Assembly: GCA_016165875.1 (NCBI GenBank)
Contig: JABBOT010000005.1
Coordinates: forward strand, 20,854,520 to 20,918,519
Reading direction: 5' to 3'
DNA: 64,000 nucleotides
DNA from: Acanthopleura granulata
Taxonomy: Eukaryota > Mollusca > Polyplacophora > Chitonida > Chitonidae
Shown: positions 1 to 13,720 of the stretch, one piece after another
Layout: every line of letters begins with the position of its first letter
How positions within the stretch are numbered: the first letter of the stretch is position 1
The notes under the pieces: model-generated
Seen by the model: only the letters and a program-made list of their open reading frames with translations
Databases searched by the model: none
Told to the model about the DNA's origin: nothing
Position numbers and translations under genes: made by a program

Positions 1-3000
1 TACCAGTCCTTTATACACTGATGCATTCAAGACGTTGAGACACCGTTCGACCGGAAAGCTATGTTAGGCGCAACTACCTATCCCAGAGCCTCTAGCTGAC
101 AAGACAGTCGTGCGTCTCCGCTTAGCCAACAGTTTCTATGCCGAGACAGTTCCTCTCCAAGCCGGTCGGTATTGACGTAATTCAGTTGTCGCTTGATTAT
201 CAACTGATGAACACCTGTAAACTTCCCTTTTCACCTCCGCGAACACATTGCAAGGTCACGACAAGGGATTTTTTTAAACCATCCTTAATACTGGACCTAG
301 TGCAAAGACTTCTTTGTATATCTTAGTCCGCGGCTTGGACCAGAGACATTGAAGATTTTGCCATGTCCATAGGCTGTTGATTAGCTCATGTCAATTGAGC
401 GCGTATATGTTTGAAAGCCAACAACCGTGCGTGTTTTTCTTCCTCTGGTTTCCGGTTGGTCTCTGTAATCGCTGTTTTAATGCCGTTCCGGTGCGGAGGT
501 TTTCATTCACCGCCCTATGTAAAAGCTACATACTGGTGTATATGTGAATAACAGCAATGGCTTTGCACCCAGCGTGACGATAACTTCGTCCATTAATTAG
601 CTCAGCAAACTCCAGTCTGTCTTTCAATAGTCTAGTTCTGTGCTCCGACTGCCCGCCGGTATAGCTGTTATCTATAAATGCAAAAAGGCATGCGTGTAAA
701 TACACATGACTTTTAAAATACTCCGCACTTAAAAACGAAGTCAATGTCTATCCTTTCTGGGTTTTGAGCTTCATTACAAGATATGTTGCACTGGGTATCA
801 ACCGCGCAGTTAACGTTTACAGCCGGTTGATATTGCTGAAAGCACATTCAGCGATCTCGAAGACCCTTGGTTCAAATCCCACATCGTTTACCCTCTTTCA
901 CATAGGAGAATGCGACACGAACCAGTGGTATACCGTAACATAATTTTATCAGGATTTATAACGATGTCAATCGTCCAAAAGTCTGCTCGTGTTCCTGTTT
1001 TTCTTAAATACATTATGGCAACGCTTACTTAAACGCCTGTCCAACGGCCAGTGTTTTGTCTCGGCTGCGTTTAATTCTGGACATACTTAGGCTGGTCGGC
1101 TACACTTCCCATTACGCGGCTTGAAGTGGTCTTCAAGGACCCCTCTAAATCGGTGCAGTCTTCCTCCAATAAATCACGAATCGACCTGACTCCGTCCGGT
1201 GTGTTTCGCAGTCAGAAGGCGATAGGCTAATTCCATGGTACTCTTTGGTAAGGCACGACTATTCATCGAGATACAGAAGGTCATTCAAGTTCTATTAGGG
1301 TCGTTCTAATATAGGGTAAATCCTATTGCCTGTGTGAAAACGGAAATACTGACATGTCACGTGGTTCTCTTGTTTTCCGACATGTAAAATTCCGGAAAAG
1401 AGGCAAATCAGCTGCTTTATAAGTTTGAAGTTGAATTGTATTAGATCATGTCCGGGCTTAATTACAACTTTATATACAATGAAACAGGCATTTTATTTTT
1501 ATTGAGGGTGGCGACAAACACCCACAAAGAAATCTACTTGAGAATGCTTCTTGTCAGCAGAACATACAGTATTCTAGTCTTGCTTTAATGGTAGACAGAA
1601 TGACCCATACAAAAACCCATACGATTATCCAGAAGAACTTATAAACCCTCACAAAGGCATATAGCTACACATATTAATACTTACATAAATTTACACATCC
1701 ATGTGTATCTGTAAATATTGTCCACATATTACTCACGTGCATATATAGGCATGTATACGTATGCAATGCTGCAATATTTTTTAAAATGCAAAACATATAT
1801 GTATTTGTACTTCTTTCTATAAGGAGATACCAGCAGAAGTCCGAAGTGTGACATGTGACATCATTTTAGTGACGCTAGAGATTCTGCTGCAGCGCCGAAA
1901 GGGCGACGTCACAGTGAGTAGACATGTACGTTCTACGGAAAATGTTTGACGTTGCGTTACAAAAAACTTATGACGTAGAAGTCCTAATTCACTGCAGCGA
2001 CACCTTTTGGGAGAGTAAAATTCACCGGTATCCCATTACTATGCATATTTTTTCACAACTTCATAATTTTTGGCTCATTTCTTACTAAATTAATATCTAA
2101 TTTTGGGTCATTTTATTGAAATTGTCTGTTAAATTAACATATTTGAACTCTAGCTAAATCATTCTGAATTGTTGTAAATGGTTATCACCTTTACGTAAAT
2201 GTGTGAATATTAGTTTTCATAAGGGCTATATGCCGTTCTGTTCGGTAGTAATCAAACAGTAGTCCATTTAATAACAGTATCTAAAGCGGTTTTCCCATTT
2301 TCATAGCATAGATACACCTTTTCACAATTATAGTAATATTTGGGCGGTCATGATTATCTCTCCTCAACCCCCCTCCCTCGCCCCCTCCCCCAGCACACAC
2401 ACAGAGAACAATGCTTTTCACATAACCTGCTCTCCTTAATCCATGCCTATGCCCATTTCACAGAAGGACGTGGACGTTTGGCAATGACAAACATGTAGAA
2501 AATTTGATTAAGATGGCCACCATCAGGGCGCGACCCTACAGGTACATCACTAAAGAAATAGTCCTGCTATTTATGTAGTAATTTCACAAAGAGCACTGAC
2601 TTGAAACTGTGTTCCCTAAGTTTTGTTAGCCCAAATGACACATCTTCTCAAATAACTAAACGCTTGGCCTACATCAAATCCAAATATCATTATAGGCTGA
2701 CCACCATTTCCCCAAAATAAATCAGCTGAAATGCAGGTACTAGCGTCCTATCGCCATAAAACACGGTGTAAGGTCCACTTCCTCATTGGATAATATTTTT
2801 CTATATTTAATTGGAACACCAAGTAATTGACTATATTTGAAGAATTACTTGTCATAGATTTACCCCGCCCCCACCGTTTTCTGTGCGCCTCAATCATGGA
2901 TACAGAATCGAATTAGTGCTTTTATACCTGAAGTGATACCCCCATTCGGATCCTGCAGACTTGATTCAGACGTACAGTTCACATACAAATATAGCGCTAC

Positions 3001-3497
3001 ATTGTTACATCTCAATATACGATATACTGGACAAGATTCGAGTTCTCCTGCTCTTTCCGGTCTCATACCTTCCAGGCAGGCCTATATATGTACATCTGAA
3101 ACCTTGTGTACATTTATTTTTTTACACAAATAGATACTCTTTACATAATTAAATGAAACATTTTTACAAAGCTGTCACACGGGCCTATACATCCTAGCAC
3201 ATAAACTGAACTATTTCTCCGGTGTGCGCCATGTTGTAAACCACGTGGCTCCTGACATTTGAAAAGTCATAAAGAGTACATTGCATTACTCTTTGGCAGT
3301 TGATTTTGAGGCTTCTCCATACGATGAATCTGCTTGATCTAAATACAAAGCACATGATTTCAGGCTTTATAACTCCAAGTGGAGCCTACATGTCCGGTGA
3401 TAATTCGAAATGATTTGTTATGGCAAGCGTTTATCTGACAAACATCAAGCTACGAGTTTTCTCGGAAGTACTTAACTCTTATTTTTGTTTTTAATTT
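1..3497. other. No gene recognised
   Basis: A/T-rich sequence with short unsupported frames. A C-rich tract and a short CA run lie at about 2365-2405. A B-box-like ggttcaaatccc near 870 lacks a convincing A box. Confidence 0.6.
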
Positions 3498-3748
3498 TTC
3501 ATTTGGTTTGTGTTTTACGTCGTACCAGAGAATATTTCACGTACATCACTCCTGACAGCATTATGGTAGCAGGAAGTTGTTCAGAGTCCGGTCACGGGAA
3601 ATCCACCACAATTGCTGGCGGGCCTGTCCACGTACGGCCTGAAAGGAAGCCAGGTTGAGCTAGACTTGCAGTCACAGCTAGCGCATTGGTGAGATACGCC
3701 TGGGCCATTGCGCTCGCACGCTAAGTCCCTCGGCCACGGAGACCCCGA
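3498..3748 (-). mobile_element. SINE family A, near full length
   Basis: Reverse-oriented copy. The 3' end (ttttacgtcgtac, then gaatatttcac) comes first and the tRNA-like head (gccattgcgctcgcacgcta, then ccacgga) last. Rather diverged from the copies at 17007 and 43953. Confidence 0.75.
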
Positions 3749-4489
3749 TCCATTTTTGTGTTTAAACCCAACAGGGGATCGTGAGGAAGGTAGTATGGGG
3801 GGAGGATGAAGGGCTTGCTTCTGTATCAGGTGAATACTAAAATAGCCGTATTAAACACTGATGAGAGAGACCCTTGTATAAGACCTGAATCCCGTCGCTA
3901 TTGATTCCGTGTTCGTCTCGGCCACATCGTACGCATGACTAGATCATCCCCAGACATACGTCGTTCTGTGCGCGTTCATTATTGCTGAGCTCTCCTTTGA
4001 TGTCGTGACTGCAGGTCATCTCGTCTGTGATATAACTAGACCATTATACATGGACGTTTCCTTTCACGTAGTGATTTCATTATTGCTTTTCACGTCTATC
4101 ATTCCCTCTTTTTTCCACCACTTTCGGTATCAATTCCTGGATTCACTTTGATATGTCTTGAATACAGACCGGATGAGACCTTTGTAGAGTATGACACTGT
4201 ACTTAATCAAGTCTCCGAGATATTTCTGTAAACGGAAGCATTCGTGGAACGTCTGTACTGCATTGCCAATAAAAGTTCTAACGAGGATCACCAGTTAGGC
4301 AGAATAGCTTTTCCCGTCGACATTAAATCTGACCATGGGCAAGCCGTGTGTTTCCATGATTTTTCCTTTCCTGAAGTTCGTCTTTTATTTATCTTAGATT
4401 TATCGTATTTTTAGTTGGATCGTTTGACTTTGTGCTTTGAATGCCGGAGATGTTAAAAAAATCACTGATGCGTCAGAACAGGAAGCGAC

Positions 4490-4915
4490 AAGTGGATCTG
4501 ACCTTAGTGGGATTGGTGTTACTCCAGATGTAGTAGTGTTACTTTAGATGTTGTTAGTGAAGATGTAGTAGGTGAAAAGTCAGTACAGGAGGAGACAAGT
4601 GGATGTGACCTTAGTGGGATTGGTGTAACTCCAGATGTAATAGGTGATAAGTCAGTACAGGAGAAGGCAAGTGGATGTGACCTAATTGGGATTGGTGTTA
4701 CTCCACATGTAGTAGGGGACAAGTTAGTACAGGAAGAGGCAACTGGATCTGACCTAAATAGGTGACAAATCAGTACAGGAGGCGGTAACTGGATCTGACC
4801 TAGGTGGGAATGGTGTTGCTTCAGATATAACAGTTGACAAGTGAGTAAAGGAGAAGGCAACTGGATCTGACCTAAGTGGGATTGGTGTTACTTCAGGTGT
4901 AGTAGGTGACAAGTA
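4490..4915 (+). repeat. 72-bp minisatellite, reading frame partly kept
   Basis: Units recur at 4571, 4643 and 4715 exactly 72 bp apart, with decayed units on both sides. Read on the plus strand the unit encodes 24 residues (GDKSVQEEASGCDL, then GIGVTPDVV). Frames break before 4550 and after 4760. Confidence 0.8.
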
Positions 4916-6654
4916 GGGAGCGGTAATTACACCTGAATTAAGTTTTGATTTGTTACACAGCAACTCGTGAGATCGCGATATCGACTATCTCCTTTGAAAA
5001 AGTCATCTTGGCTCTCTCTCATAGATTTCACTATAGAAAATGGCATCCGTTATATATTACAAGTGCTCTTTGGTATTTTGCATTACATACCTGTGAAAGA
5101 AAAACTTTCACAGTAAATAAAAATATATAAGTAAAGAAATAAATGTGAAAATCTGTATCTTAGAAGGCATAAACAACGTCAGTCCTCCTGCCCTCAAATT
5201 CTACAATGTTGCATCACAGACATATATAGCCACGTGACGTGTTTGTCTCCCGTATGAGTTGTATATAATGACAGGCGCTCGAAGTTTTTATCTGAGTTTC
5301 TGAGTAGGAAGGCGAAAGCGAACAGTAGAGGAATTGATGTAACAGGTTACAAACTAACATTAAGTTAACACCACAGGGCGTCCGTTAGTGCCACAGAGAA
5401 CAGAGATACTGTGTGATGGTTCTTTTTTCTATGGTTCTTCTGTCCAAGGGCCTGCAAAAGAACGTTACCTGACATATCATCACCTACAACGCTGGTCGCC
5501 ATTGTGACTTACTTATAAAAGCACACATCATTCCGTGCCCTTTTGAAAATAGTTTTAATTCAGTCTGGTTTCGCCTTTCACTTCGTGGTTAACAATTATC
5601 TTGTCTAGTTTAATTATCTAACAGCGTCCTCTCTGCCTTTGAGTTAAAGGATAAAGGGTCTATTCGGTATCAAAGAATAACAAGGCTGTAGATTACACAT
5701 CCTGGAAACTTAACAGATATTGCCTGAAGGCTCTAAACAGTTGCCATAGTGACAACGAGAGCATGACATTTCCTAATTAAATAGATAAGACATGATGATG
5801 AAGATAGATGCCACAACCTGTCTATAATTGTCAGTAACTGAAGTATATGTTTCAGTCGTTACGTCATCCTTGCAGTTTCCGCTATGAGCGTATATTTTTT
5901 CTACCCTATACATTACATGTATAAATTTGGACAGGACGCCATGTTGTTCGTTTGAATAGCTCCACCTACATTACAGAAATTACTAACGTCGCCATGCTTA
6001 GTCTTGCAGGCTATTGTTTCAAAGATGAATAAATATCTGTACAACGACTTTGTAATTTTTGCAAACATAATAACTGTTTTCCCATTTCTGATCTCCAAAA
6101 TTAAAACAAAATTGTGAAATAAAAACTAAAACGTGAAAACAATTTGTTTTTAGTAACAGCCAGCTACACGCGGAAGCATTCGTACGGTTTACGTTGCTGT
6201 TACATTTCACATGCTTTATGTCGTAAGTCCAGGAGTCATACCAAGGCCTCTTACGGACTGGTATTTCACTGCGGGAGTTCTCGATGAACATAAAAAGATT
6301 ACTTCAATTACCTTTCCCCTCAATCCGCCTCTGATATTAGGGCTGACATGTAAACAACGTCCGGTATGAATGATGGAAACTTTCAGTCCTTGACAATTTC
6401 ATGCCATCATCATGCTGACAACATGCATGAATGTATATAATTTTGTTTACAAGTTTAAAAGTTTACAAAATCAAGCTGGCCACCAAAATGGAGAGTAAGG
6501 CACAGTAGGGTCAGTGGCCCGAAGTAAGATGTACTTCTAGAAAAGAGTTTCTAGTTTTAAGGGGAAATAACAGGCAAAAATGAAGTTATTGTGTGTAAAA
6601 ACTGTAAAACATGTTAAACTGTATCTAAAAATACCTTCAACTGCTTTTGTAAGA
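4916..6654. other. No gene recognised
   Basis: Unique-looking non-coding sequence. No frame shows family resemblance, and no array or inverted repeat was seen. Confidence 0.55.
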
Positions 6655-6928
6655 CTTTTTTCACCCAGTTAAATACAGTCCTATGTTTTGATTGTGTGGT
6701 GGGTTTTATGAGCTACAATGATAACGTCAACAGTGATTTTACAAAACTTTTTGTACACCTTTATGTTCAGCTCTGTGAGCCGTGTTCCTGCAATGTAACC
6801 TCTGTATGGAGAAGCTAACATGACAGTGAAGGCCTTCTTTAAGGCCAGACAAAAGCCAGTTTTAAATGTGGTCCATAAAACCCACCACACAATCAAAATA
6901 TTTAATTGCGTTTAACGTGGAGAAAAAC
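6655..6928. mobile_element. Inverted-repeat (MITE-like) element, family C copy 1
   Basis: A perfect 25-bp inverted repeat at 6686-6710 and 6874-6898 (core attgtgtggtgggttttatg) flanks a 163-bp centre. Imperfect pairing extends outward through cacccagttaaa on the left and tttaacgtgg on the right. No coding capacity. Confidence 0.7.
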
Positions 6929-7382
6929 ATCTGAAAAAATCAGTGAGTTTCGTTTCGTTTCAAATGATGTTTTTAATGGTCTTTTCACTCACCATAACTA
7001 CATTAAGTGCATGGTTTTTCCCTTCAAGGGCTAGACTGCATGTATATATAGCTGCGACAGCAAGGTACATTCTTTGGCCATTTCGTACGGGAAGCTTCTT
7101 GCAAAGTGGAACTTCTTGCACACCAAAATGTCGACAAAGAGGAACAAACGAAGGCCTTTGAGAGGTCTCTGACCGGAAGTTAGACGCACGTGACCACATT
7201 GCTTTCATCCCCATGCTACCACTCAAATTCTGATAAATGCGATTTTCGCTGCCCACGGGATATGCGTGATATCCGATACCGCACTGTACCCTTCTGCATA
7301 ATACTCCACTAGGGAATCCCAACACTCGTTTAATCACACAGGGTATTACACGGATAAAGCCGCTTTTTAAAGCTAAGAGTGG

Positions 7383-7903
7383 ATGGCCATGAGTTGGAAA
7401 AGTGGACCATATAGCCAGAAGGACCCGCCAACAGGGAGTTTATCCATGATTAACACTGGCCACAACTGACACGAAATTAATAAATGTCTCGCAGCAAATT
7501 TATTATGGCGTTGATAATGACAAAGCCCTCGTACCTGAGAAGTGGCTCTCCAAGGCGTTATACTCTGGGAAGTCTAGCAGATGCCACGCCATAGCTGATA
7601 TAATAAAACTCTATACACTGACCAATGATATGACGGATACAAAATTAGGTGTTTCCCTGTAAACCTAAACCGTCAAATGCACTTGCCACACTGAATAGCA
7701 AAAATTACCTGGACCTTCACGTGGAGCCCACCTTGGAAATTGAAATCAAAGAAAGGCATGTTGTCTCCCAGTTGAAAAAGTGCTCCAACATTAATTCTCT
7801 GAGCAGAATAATAAGGCAGTTAAGAAATCACAATAATCTCTTTACCAAGCCCATTTTGGTGACCCTCCTAAATAGATTGCAGCATACTGTACCTGAAAGC
7901 TAA
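7383..7903 (+). pseudogene. Coding-like block in three successive frames, unassigned
   Basis: Three overlapping open frames, each +1 to the last: ATG 7383 to TGA 7469, open 7450-7662, and ATG 7649 to a stop near 7901. The middle part (residues such as VDNDKALVPEKWLSKALYSG) and the last part (IKERHVVSQLKKCSNINSLS, then RIIRQLRNHNNLF) have a protein-like composition with amphipathic helical spacing. The last part loosely recalls the helical N-terminal repeats of FAST-kinase-domain (FASTKD) proteins; I am not sure of this. An AATAAA lies directly after the final stop. It could be a decayed processed copy, an exon cluster I cannot join, or chance. Confidence 0.3.
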
Positions 7904-9258
7904 TAAAAATATCCTAGAAAAACACACAATTATGTAATAAATACTCCTTACTTCGTTAACTTGATTTTGTTAAATCTGTTTTTGTTTCCAGCTTCTCAGC
8001 TCAAGCAAACCGCAATCGTACAGGCTTTCACCTGCCTGGTGTTATTTTTATTGTGAGACAAAGGCGATGGTCTGTGAACCAGTACACATATCTACTTTGA
8101 GACATTTCAAAGGAAGTCGTAAGTTTGAGGTAAATCAGCTAGATACTCCGACTATACTCGCTTGGTATGCCCGATAATTGGTCGCTCATTACCGCCCTGT
8201 CAGGGAGCGAATACCTGACATTGCAAGGCATCCCGGATGATGGCTTTAAAAAATAATAATTAATTAATTACCGAGCACATGAAGCCTCAATTCTATACTC
8301 TTTATGTTTTATGTTTTATGGATATCTACATAACACGTGTATGGTTTTTGCATGACCAAACACGCAGTTAGCAAAGTCCGTGTTTTTTCCACATTAACTC
8401 TGATAATTCAGCGGCGGTTTTACCACTACAGTCGCTTTAGCGGTAAAACACCCGTAACAGGAGAAATACGTGATCTGTGTGGGGTTCACATATTATTTCA
8501 CATGATGATATGGTCTTTACTTAACAGTGAGAACACCTGGCAGCTTGTTGTCTGGCCTTTTACCGGTAATTTTAGGGAAACTTTATAACAGTGCAGATAC
8601 GATCTGCAACGCGTTACATTTTCAGGCCGGTAGACAATGTTACCGCCAAAGCCTAGCTGGCTTCTCGCACATACCAATATACCAGAACGATGAATCCTAC
8701 AGTGCTCATGTTTAATTCATACATCACATAGCTTGCAGGTAGTTCTACCTTTGGGACTGATCTAGGGAGAAAATACGGACTAATTATTCTGTATACTTTA
8801 TACATCTTTTATTTTATTACATTACATTGTTGTCAAATTGCCCAAGGTAGGGCTGTTGTTCGTGAAAGATGCCCTACGCAATTTTTACCATCTGTAATTT
8901 GTATATAGAGAATTTAACACGTAATAAAATCCCAACAAAACTGTAGCCTTTATTGATTTCATGAGCACGTCAAGCAAGAAACGTTCCGCGTGCGAATGAC
9001 GGGTTAGATAAAAAGAATATATAACACAAGCATGCAGTTCAGCATACAGGTTGCCAAAAAAGTAACACACTAGTTAAAATTTCACTTTTAAAAATGTATT
9101 TTATTCGATTGTGAATATTGAATTTAGTTTGCTGTCATATTCTGCCATGGCCCACAATGAGAAAGTCACAATGTCAGTAATCGAGAAATATGTAGCGGGG
9201 TCAGTCAAACCATGACACTTCATCACAAGTAGACGTTCACTGTGAACCTTGGTGACAA

Positions 9259-9312
9259 CTGGTTTATTTATTTGATTAGTGATTTACGTCGTACTCAAAA
9301 ATCCATTATCCA
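9259..9312 (-). mobile_element. SINE family A, 3' end fragment
   Basis: Only the tail and 3' end remain (tttatttatttgattagtg, then acgtcgtactcaa). Confidence 0.55.
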
Positions 9313-9349
9313 CATTTGAATAAAAATTTCTAATACGCGTTTCTCTTTT

Positions 9350-9660
9350 TGGGGTGAGTATATTTCTTGATTCTCCGTTCAGTAATTTGTCAAAGCTTTT
9401 TTCATCTATTTATTTTCATGTAAGTTTATTTAAATCTCGATTCAGTTTGTTTTTATTCAGGTACATATTTACTTACATCTTCACATATACTTATCCGTCT
9501 ATGTTTAATTATTCATCCCTACCATTTTATATATTTATTTGTCTATTTATTTAATTGTCTTCATCTATTTGCTGTTGTGGTTTTATTTATTTATTTTATC
9601 TACACATTTACTGATTAGCTATTCATTTATTTTTCGAATTTTCTGTGTAGTTTTCTGTGT
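9350..9660. repeat. T-rich simple sequence (tttatttatttg)
   Basis: Low-complexity ttatttattt and catctattt tracts. An open frame here encodes only F/S/Y/I-rich residues and is not credible. Confidence 0.6.
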
Positions 9661-12600
9661 AGTCCGATTGCCACAAATAAATGTGCGTTGAAAAGACCCA
9701 GTAGATCCCAAATTACGACAACGTTAAATGCACAGAAGTGTTACAGTTCCTACGTTACCACACAAAACTGTTTGTCAACAAGTATGCAGTGAAAATACCA
9801 TTCTCACCAGCAGTCGTCACTGAACAAGAAAGCATCTTTTGTTCGGCTCTCGAGTTCTATCAAATCCGGATTTCTTTGAACTTGTTTGACACGGTGTACA
9901 GCTGTGATATTATTGACTGTCTGCTACTACATGACATTTGATACTGCTCATATGTGTTAGTTGCTCAGTGGCGTGCTGTTGCGCTTGAATTGAGTTTGAC
10001 AAAGTTCAGAGTTTGTTGTCTTACTTGGGGTTCAACATTTCTTCCGAAGTCAGTCAGGTAGGCTTAATTTCACGGCGGTCTCAAAATGAATGCCGACATA
10101 TTTACTACGTAAATCAAATTTCTCCTATCTTTTTTCCGTAAATAACGTTGTCCGGTGTTTGGGACCAAGTACGCGACGGGATTTATGAGAAAAGCTACGA
10201 AATCTGTATTTAATGAAGTTTTGTGAAAGTGGCAGTCTAAAATTGTTGGGTGGTCGTTCACATAAAAATCTCCTTACTTTCTATGAACATTAATATTTCT
10301 TCAGAAGCATCCTCTTAAAACTATTCTCCCCAATATTCGCTTACCCAAATGATTCAGTAAGCAGACATTATCCATTGCAACGTTTTCGGTATTCATCGCA
10401 TACATGGTGAATGCCAGGTCCTCAACTTAAATTACATGGGAGTCGGGTACAAGAGTTTGGTTATCATAATGACGTCATGATTGAGCATTGTGCATGTCCG
10501 CAATTTTCTCGAGATAAATAAGCTGAGATCCAGGTACTACCGTTTAATCACCAGAATGGGGTCATGATTCGATAATAATTTCTCTCATTTATTAATGCTA
10601 CCAAACTGTTGCTAATTATCTGACTATTATTTCTGTTAAGTTATCAACTAACACTAACGGAAATTTTGGCCACCTCTTATAAAATCCCCAGTGAATATCG
10701 TCAGATTCTCCCTGTCGGCAGACTACGTCTGTGAGCCATATAGTTGCATGTCTCCAGTGGCTCATGTACATTAGTACGCATGGACGGACAAAGCAATACG
10801 TCCATCGGAATAAACAGAAAGAAGGAAAAGAGCAAATGACCATTTATATGTATGCTACATCATCAGACCCCTTGGGGAAAGTCAGGTTTCAGTGCAGTTC
10901 CAGGTTTATGTGTGTTTTTGTGTAAGTTTTGGACCTGGACTACGCCCAATCAAAGTATCAGGTGTCACACACACACTCTCACACATATGGCTACTCATAT
11001 ATAGGTACAATGCCTTAACATAGCCACATGCACTGGTTGGTCTGTCCCGCGCGAATATACACCAGTCTTGCGCACTGGAAACAGCTATTCCGCTTATCCC
11101 GCTGTCATGCCTATATGTGTATAGCACGGAGCTTACAGCTTGTAAAGGTATGTCCGTCGAGATGCAGACAAGACGGGTCAACCATCTCTTGGAGACAGCT
11201 GCACCGTGTGTATGTAAGGAATAGTATGCAGTGACGTTAATCAACATCGAGGATATTAAAGACTATCACCCAAGCCCACCCCATGTCCCAACTAATGTCC
11301 CACCCCCTCCTACACCTCGGTGCACTCCCACACCTTTTTTCTCTTCTGCACCTGTGATACAATTAGCAGCTCAGATAATGACACTTCGTCTCAAAACCAA
11401 ATTACCTGTTTGGTTAATGTGCCATAATTCCTATACGACAGCTGGACAATACATTACAAGGAAGGAGCACTTCAGCTAGCGTTCGATATTCTACAGAGAG
11501 CTGGGGAAGACGCTATATCATTCACAGCGTATGGAACGATCGTACAATCAATATACTCTGCGATTTTATGACGGTGGGATGTGATGCTAGAACACGTGTT
11601 ACGTTGCGATTTTATGACGGTTGGTTACAATTACACGGTGATAAGTTGGATGTTATGAAGTATGGGTGCAATAACAGGATGGTGGAATATTATAAAGATA
11701 TTATGACGGGGGTGGGTAAGAAAAGAGGACGACATCCTTTCACGATGGCTGTGTGTGATGACAGGATGGTAAGTTGCGATGCTACGACGAATGGTTACGA
11801 TGCGACACTGCAACTGTGGTGTTCCATAGTTTGATGATAAACTGCGATAAACAGACTGTGTGATGTGATGACAAAGAACGAACGAATGACTGATTATGGC
11901 TTTACGCCACATCAGCAATTTTTCCGTTATATCGCGGCGAGTGATGACAAGGAGGTGCGATGCAAGACTGAGACGTTTCAGCAAGGTTTTCATCAATACA
12001 ATTACTACGTTTAAGTTTTCAAGAAAATTGTTTTGCAAAATGTGCACTTCAACAGTTTCTTAAGATTACAGAATTCTAACACATGAGGAAAAGTATATAA
12101 GCATATGTAAACCCAGTATACCGTAGTGTGCAAAAGATATCGACCACCCGTTCGATTCGACCTTCGGCAATCATCTTTGGACTTGTATACGCTAATTGCC
12201 TCCTGTCGTAAGAATAATTTTACGAAGGATTGACATTCCTAAGGCTAATGTGAATACAAGTATTCCCCGCTTTTTGTAAGAGTTAGCAATACGGCTCTGT
12301 AACGAGCAAGGAAAGTTATAATCCAGGACAATGATACACTATATATGGCACACTCAGTAAGTTCAGTCCACAATACTTCTATGCAATAATGTAAGAAGGT
12401 TATGATCGACTGCTAACAGTGCTTTGCAATGATTCACAACAAGAAAATTTCGAGAAGCTACAAAAAGGGAAGTTTATGGGCAGCATGGTATCGACAATAA
12501 TACTGTAATAATTCAGGACGGTCTGTCTACATTGTTACTACCTAACAGTTAGGAAAGGTTAACAGCCACTCCCGGAAGAAAAGGGACGAGTGGCGAGATG

Positions 12601-12889
12601 GATCACTTCCGGTTATTGCCCTGCAGGTGACTCACGAGCAAGATGAATCACGGACTCGTGCCCCAGTCTTACATTGCTCCATCTCCCTGAAACATCGTAC
12701 AGCTTATCCATTATTGAGATCTGTCTTAACTATGACGTTTGCTTTATCTTCAGTTAAGTAATGGTTTCCAAGGAAACACAGGTATAATCGTTGCTTGTCT
12801 TCGAATACCGGCATTGATCTAAAAGCCTATGCTGCAGAAGTGAAGTGGTTTCGACATATTGTCGTTTCCTCTGGAGTAGTTGTTTCAAC

Positions 12890-13720
12890 TTTGATTTTTG
12901 TTTTTGTGACGAATTAATTATCTCTGCAACATACGTGTTTGCTTGCATACTCCTTCCTTCAAGCTCACTTGATCTTGGGTAAAGTTTTATATGTAGATTC
13001 TTCATTGCGTAAAAAAAGAGAAGCCCACATTCATATTATATGGACATACAGTTTAGCGTTATTCGAGGGCGTTTTTGCTAAGTCCAATATGATATGAATC
13101 CACTATATCAGCTTATCGGTCTTGTCATTGTAACGCATGCTTGTAACATTTGTTATCTTTCGAACTCTCTTCATCTTGGAAGATGTTTTATGGATTCAAC
13201 AGTACGCAAAAGTGAGAATCTTACATTCATATTACATGCACATATAACAGTGTTATTCGCCCATACGAGACACGCCTTTGCTCAGGAACAGCCCATATGG
13301 TATGAGTTCATTGTATCCGTGTGTCAGTCTTGTCATTGTAACATATGCTTGCACAGTCCTTCCTTCGATCTGTCTTGATCTTGGGCAAAGGTTTATACAC
13401 AGACTCCGCATTACGGGCATGGGTAGCTTACCTTCATAGTACATAGACGTATAATAGTGTTATTCGCCCATAAGAGAAATGTTTTTGCTCAGAAATAGTT
13501 AAATATAGTATGAATTCATTGTATCAGTGTGTCAGTCTTGTAATTGTAACATATTCTTCTACGCTCCTTCTTTCGAGCTATTTTGGTCTTGGGCAAAGAT
13601 TTATATACATATAGGTTGACCTTCACGTAGACGTGGGACTCCTACATTCATACCATATGGATATACATTAGCGTTATCCATCAATACCAGGCATGTTTTT
13701 GTTCTGTAACAGTCCAAATA
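12890..13720. repeat. 208-bp satellite, about four copies
   Basis: The block cttgtcattg/cttgtaattg recurs at 13121, 13329 and 13537, 208 bp apart each time. Further blocks (ttattcgcccata, cttgatcttgggcaaag) repeat in register, and an older copy starts near 12890. Confidence 0.8.

Larger units (their letters stand above)
7904..12889. other. No gene recognised
   Basis: Contains a SINE fragment (9259), T-rich simple sequence and, at 11555-11830, a degenerate repeat (gcgattttatgacggt twice, 48 bp apart, then looser copies) that yields spurious frames on both strands. Confidence 0.55.

Noticed and set aside
6960..7337. A 125-codon minus-strand frame
   Set aside because: No recognisable motif, and a plus-strand frame overlaps it. 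Splice signals and a good start context are lacking.
11631..12047. A 138-codon minus-strand frame
   Set aside because: It overlaps a degenerate repeat that is open on both strands; composition is I/H/R/S-rich and matches no family I know.
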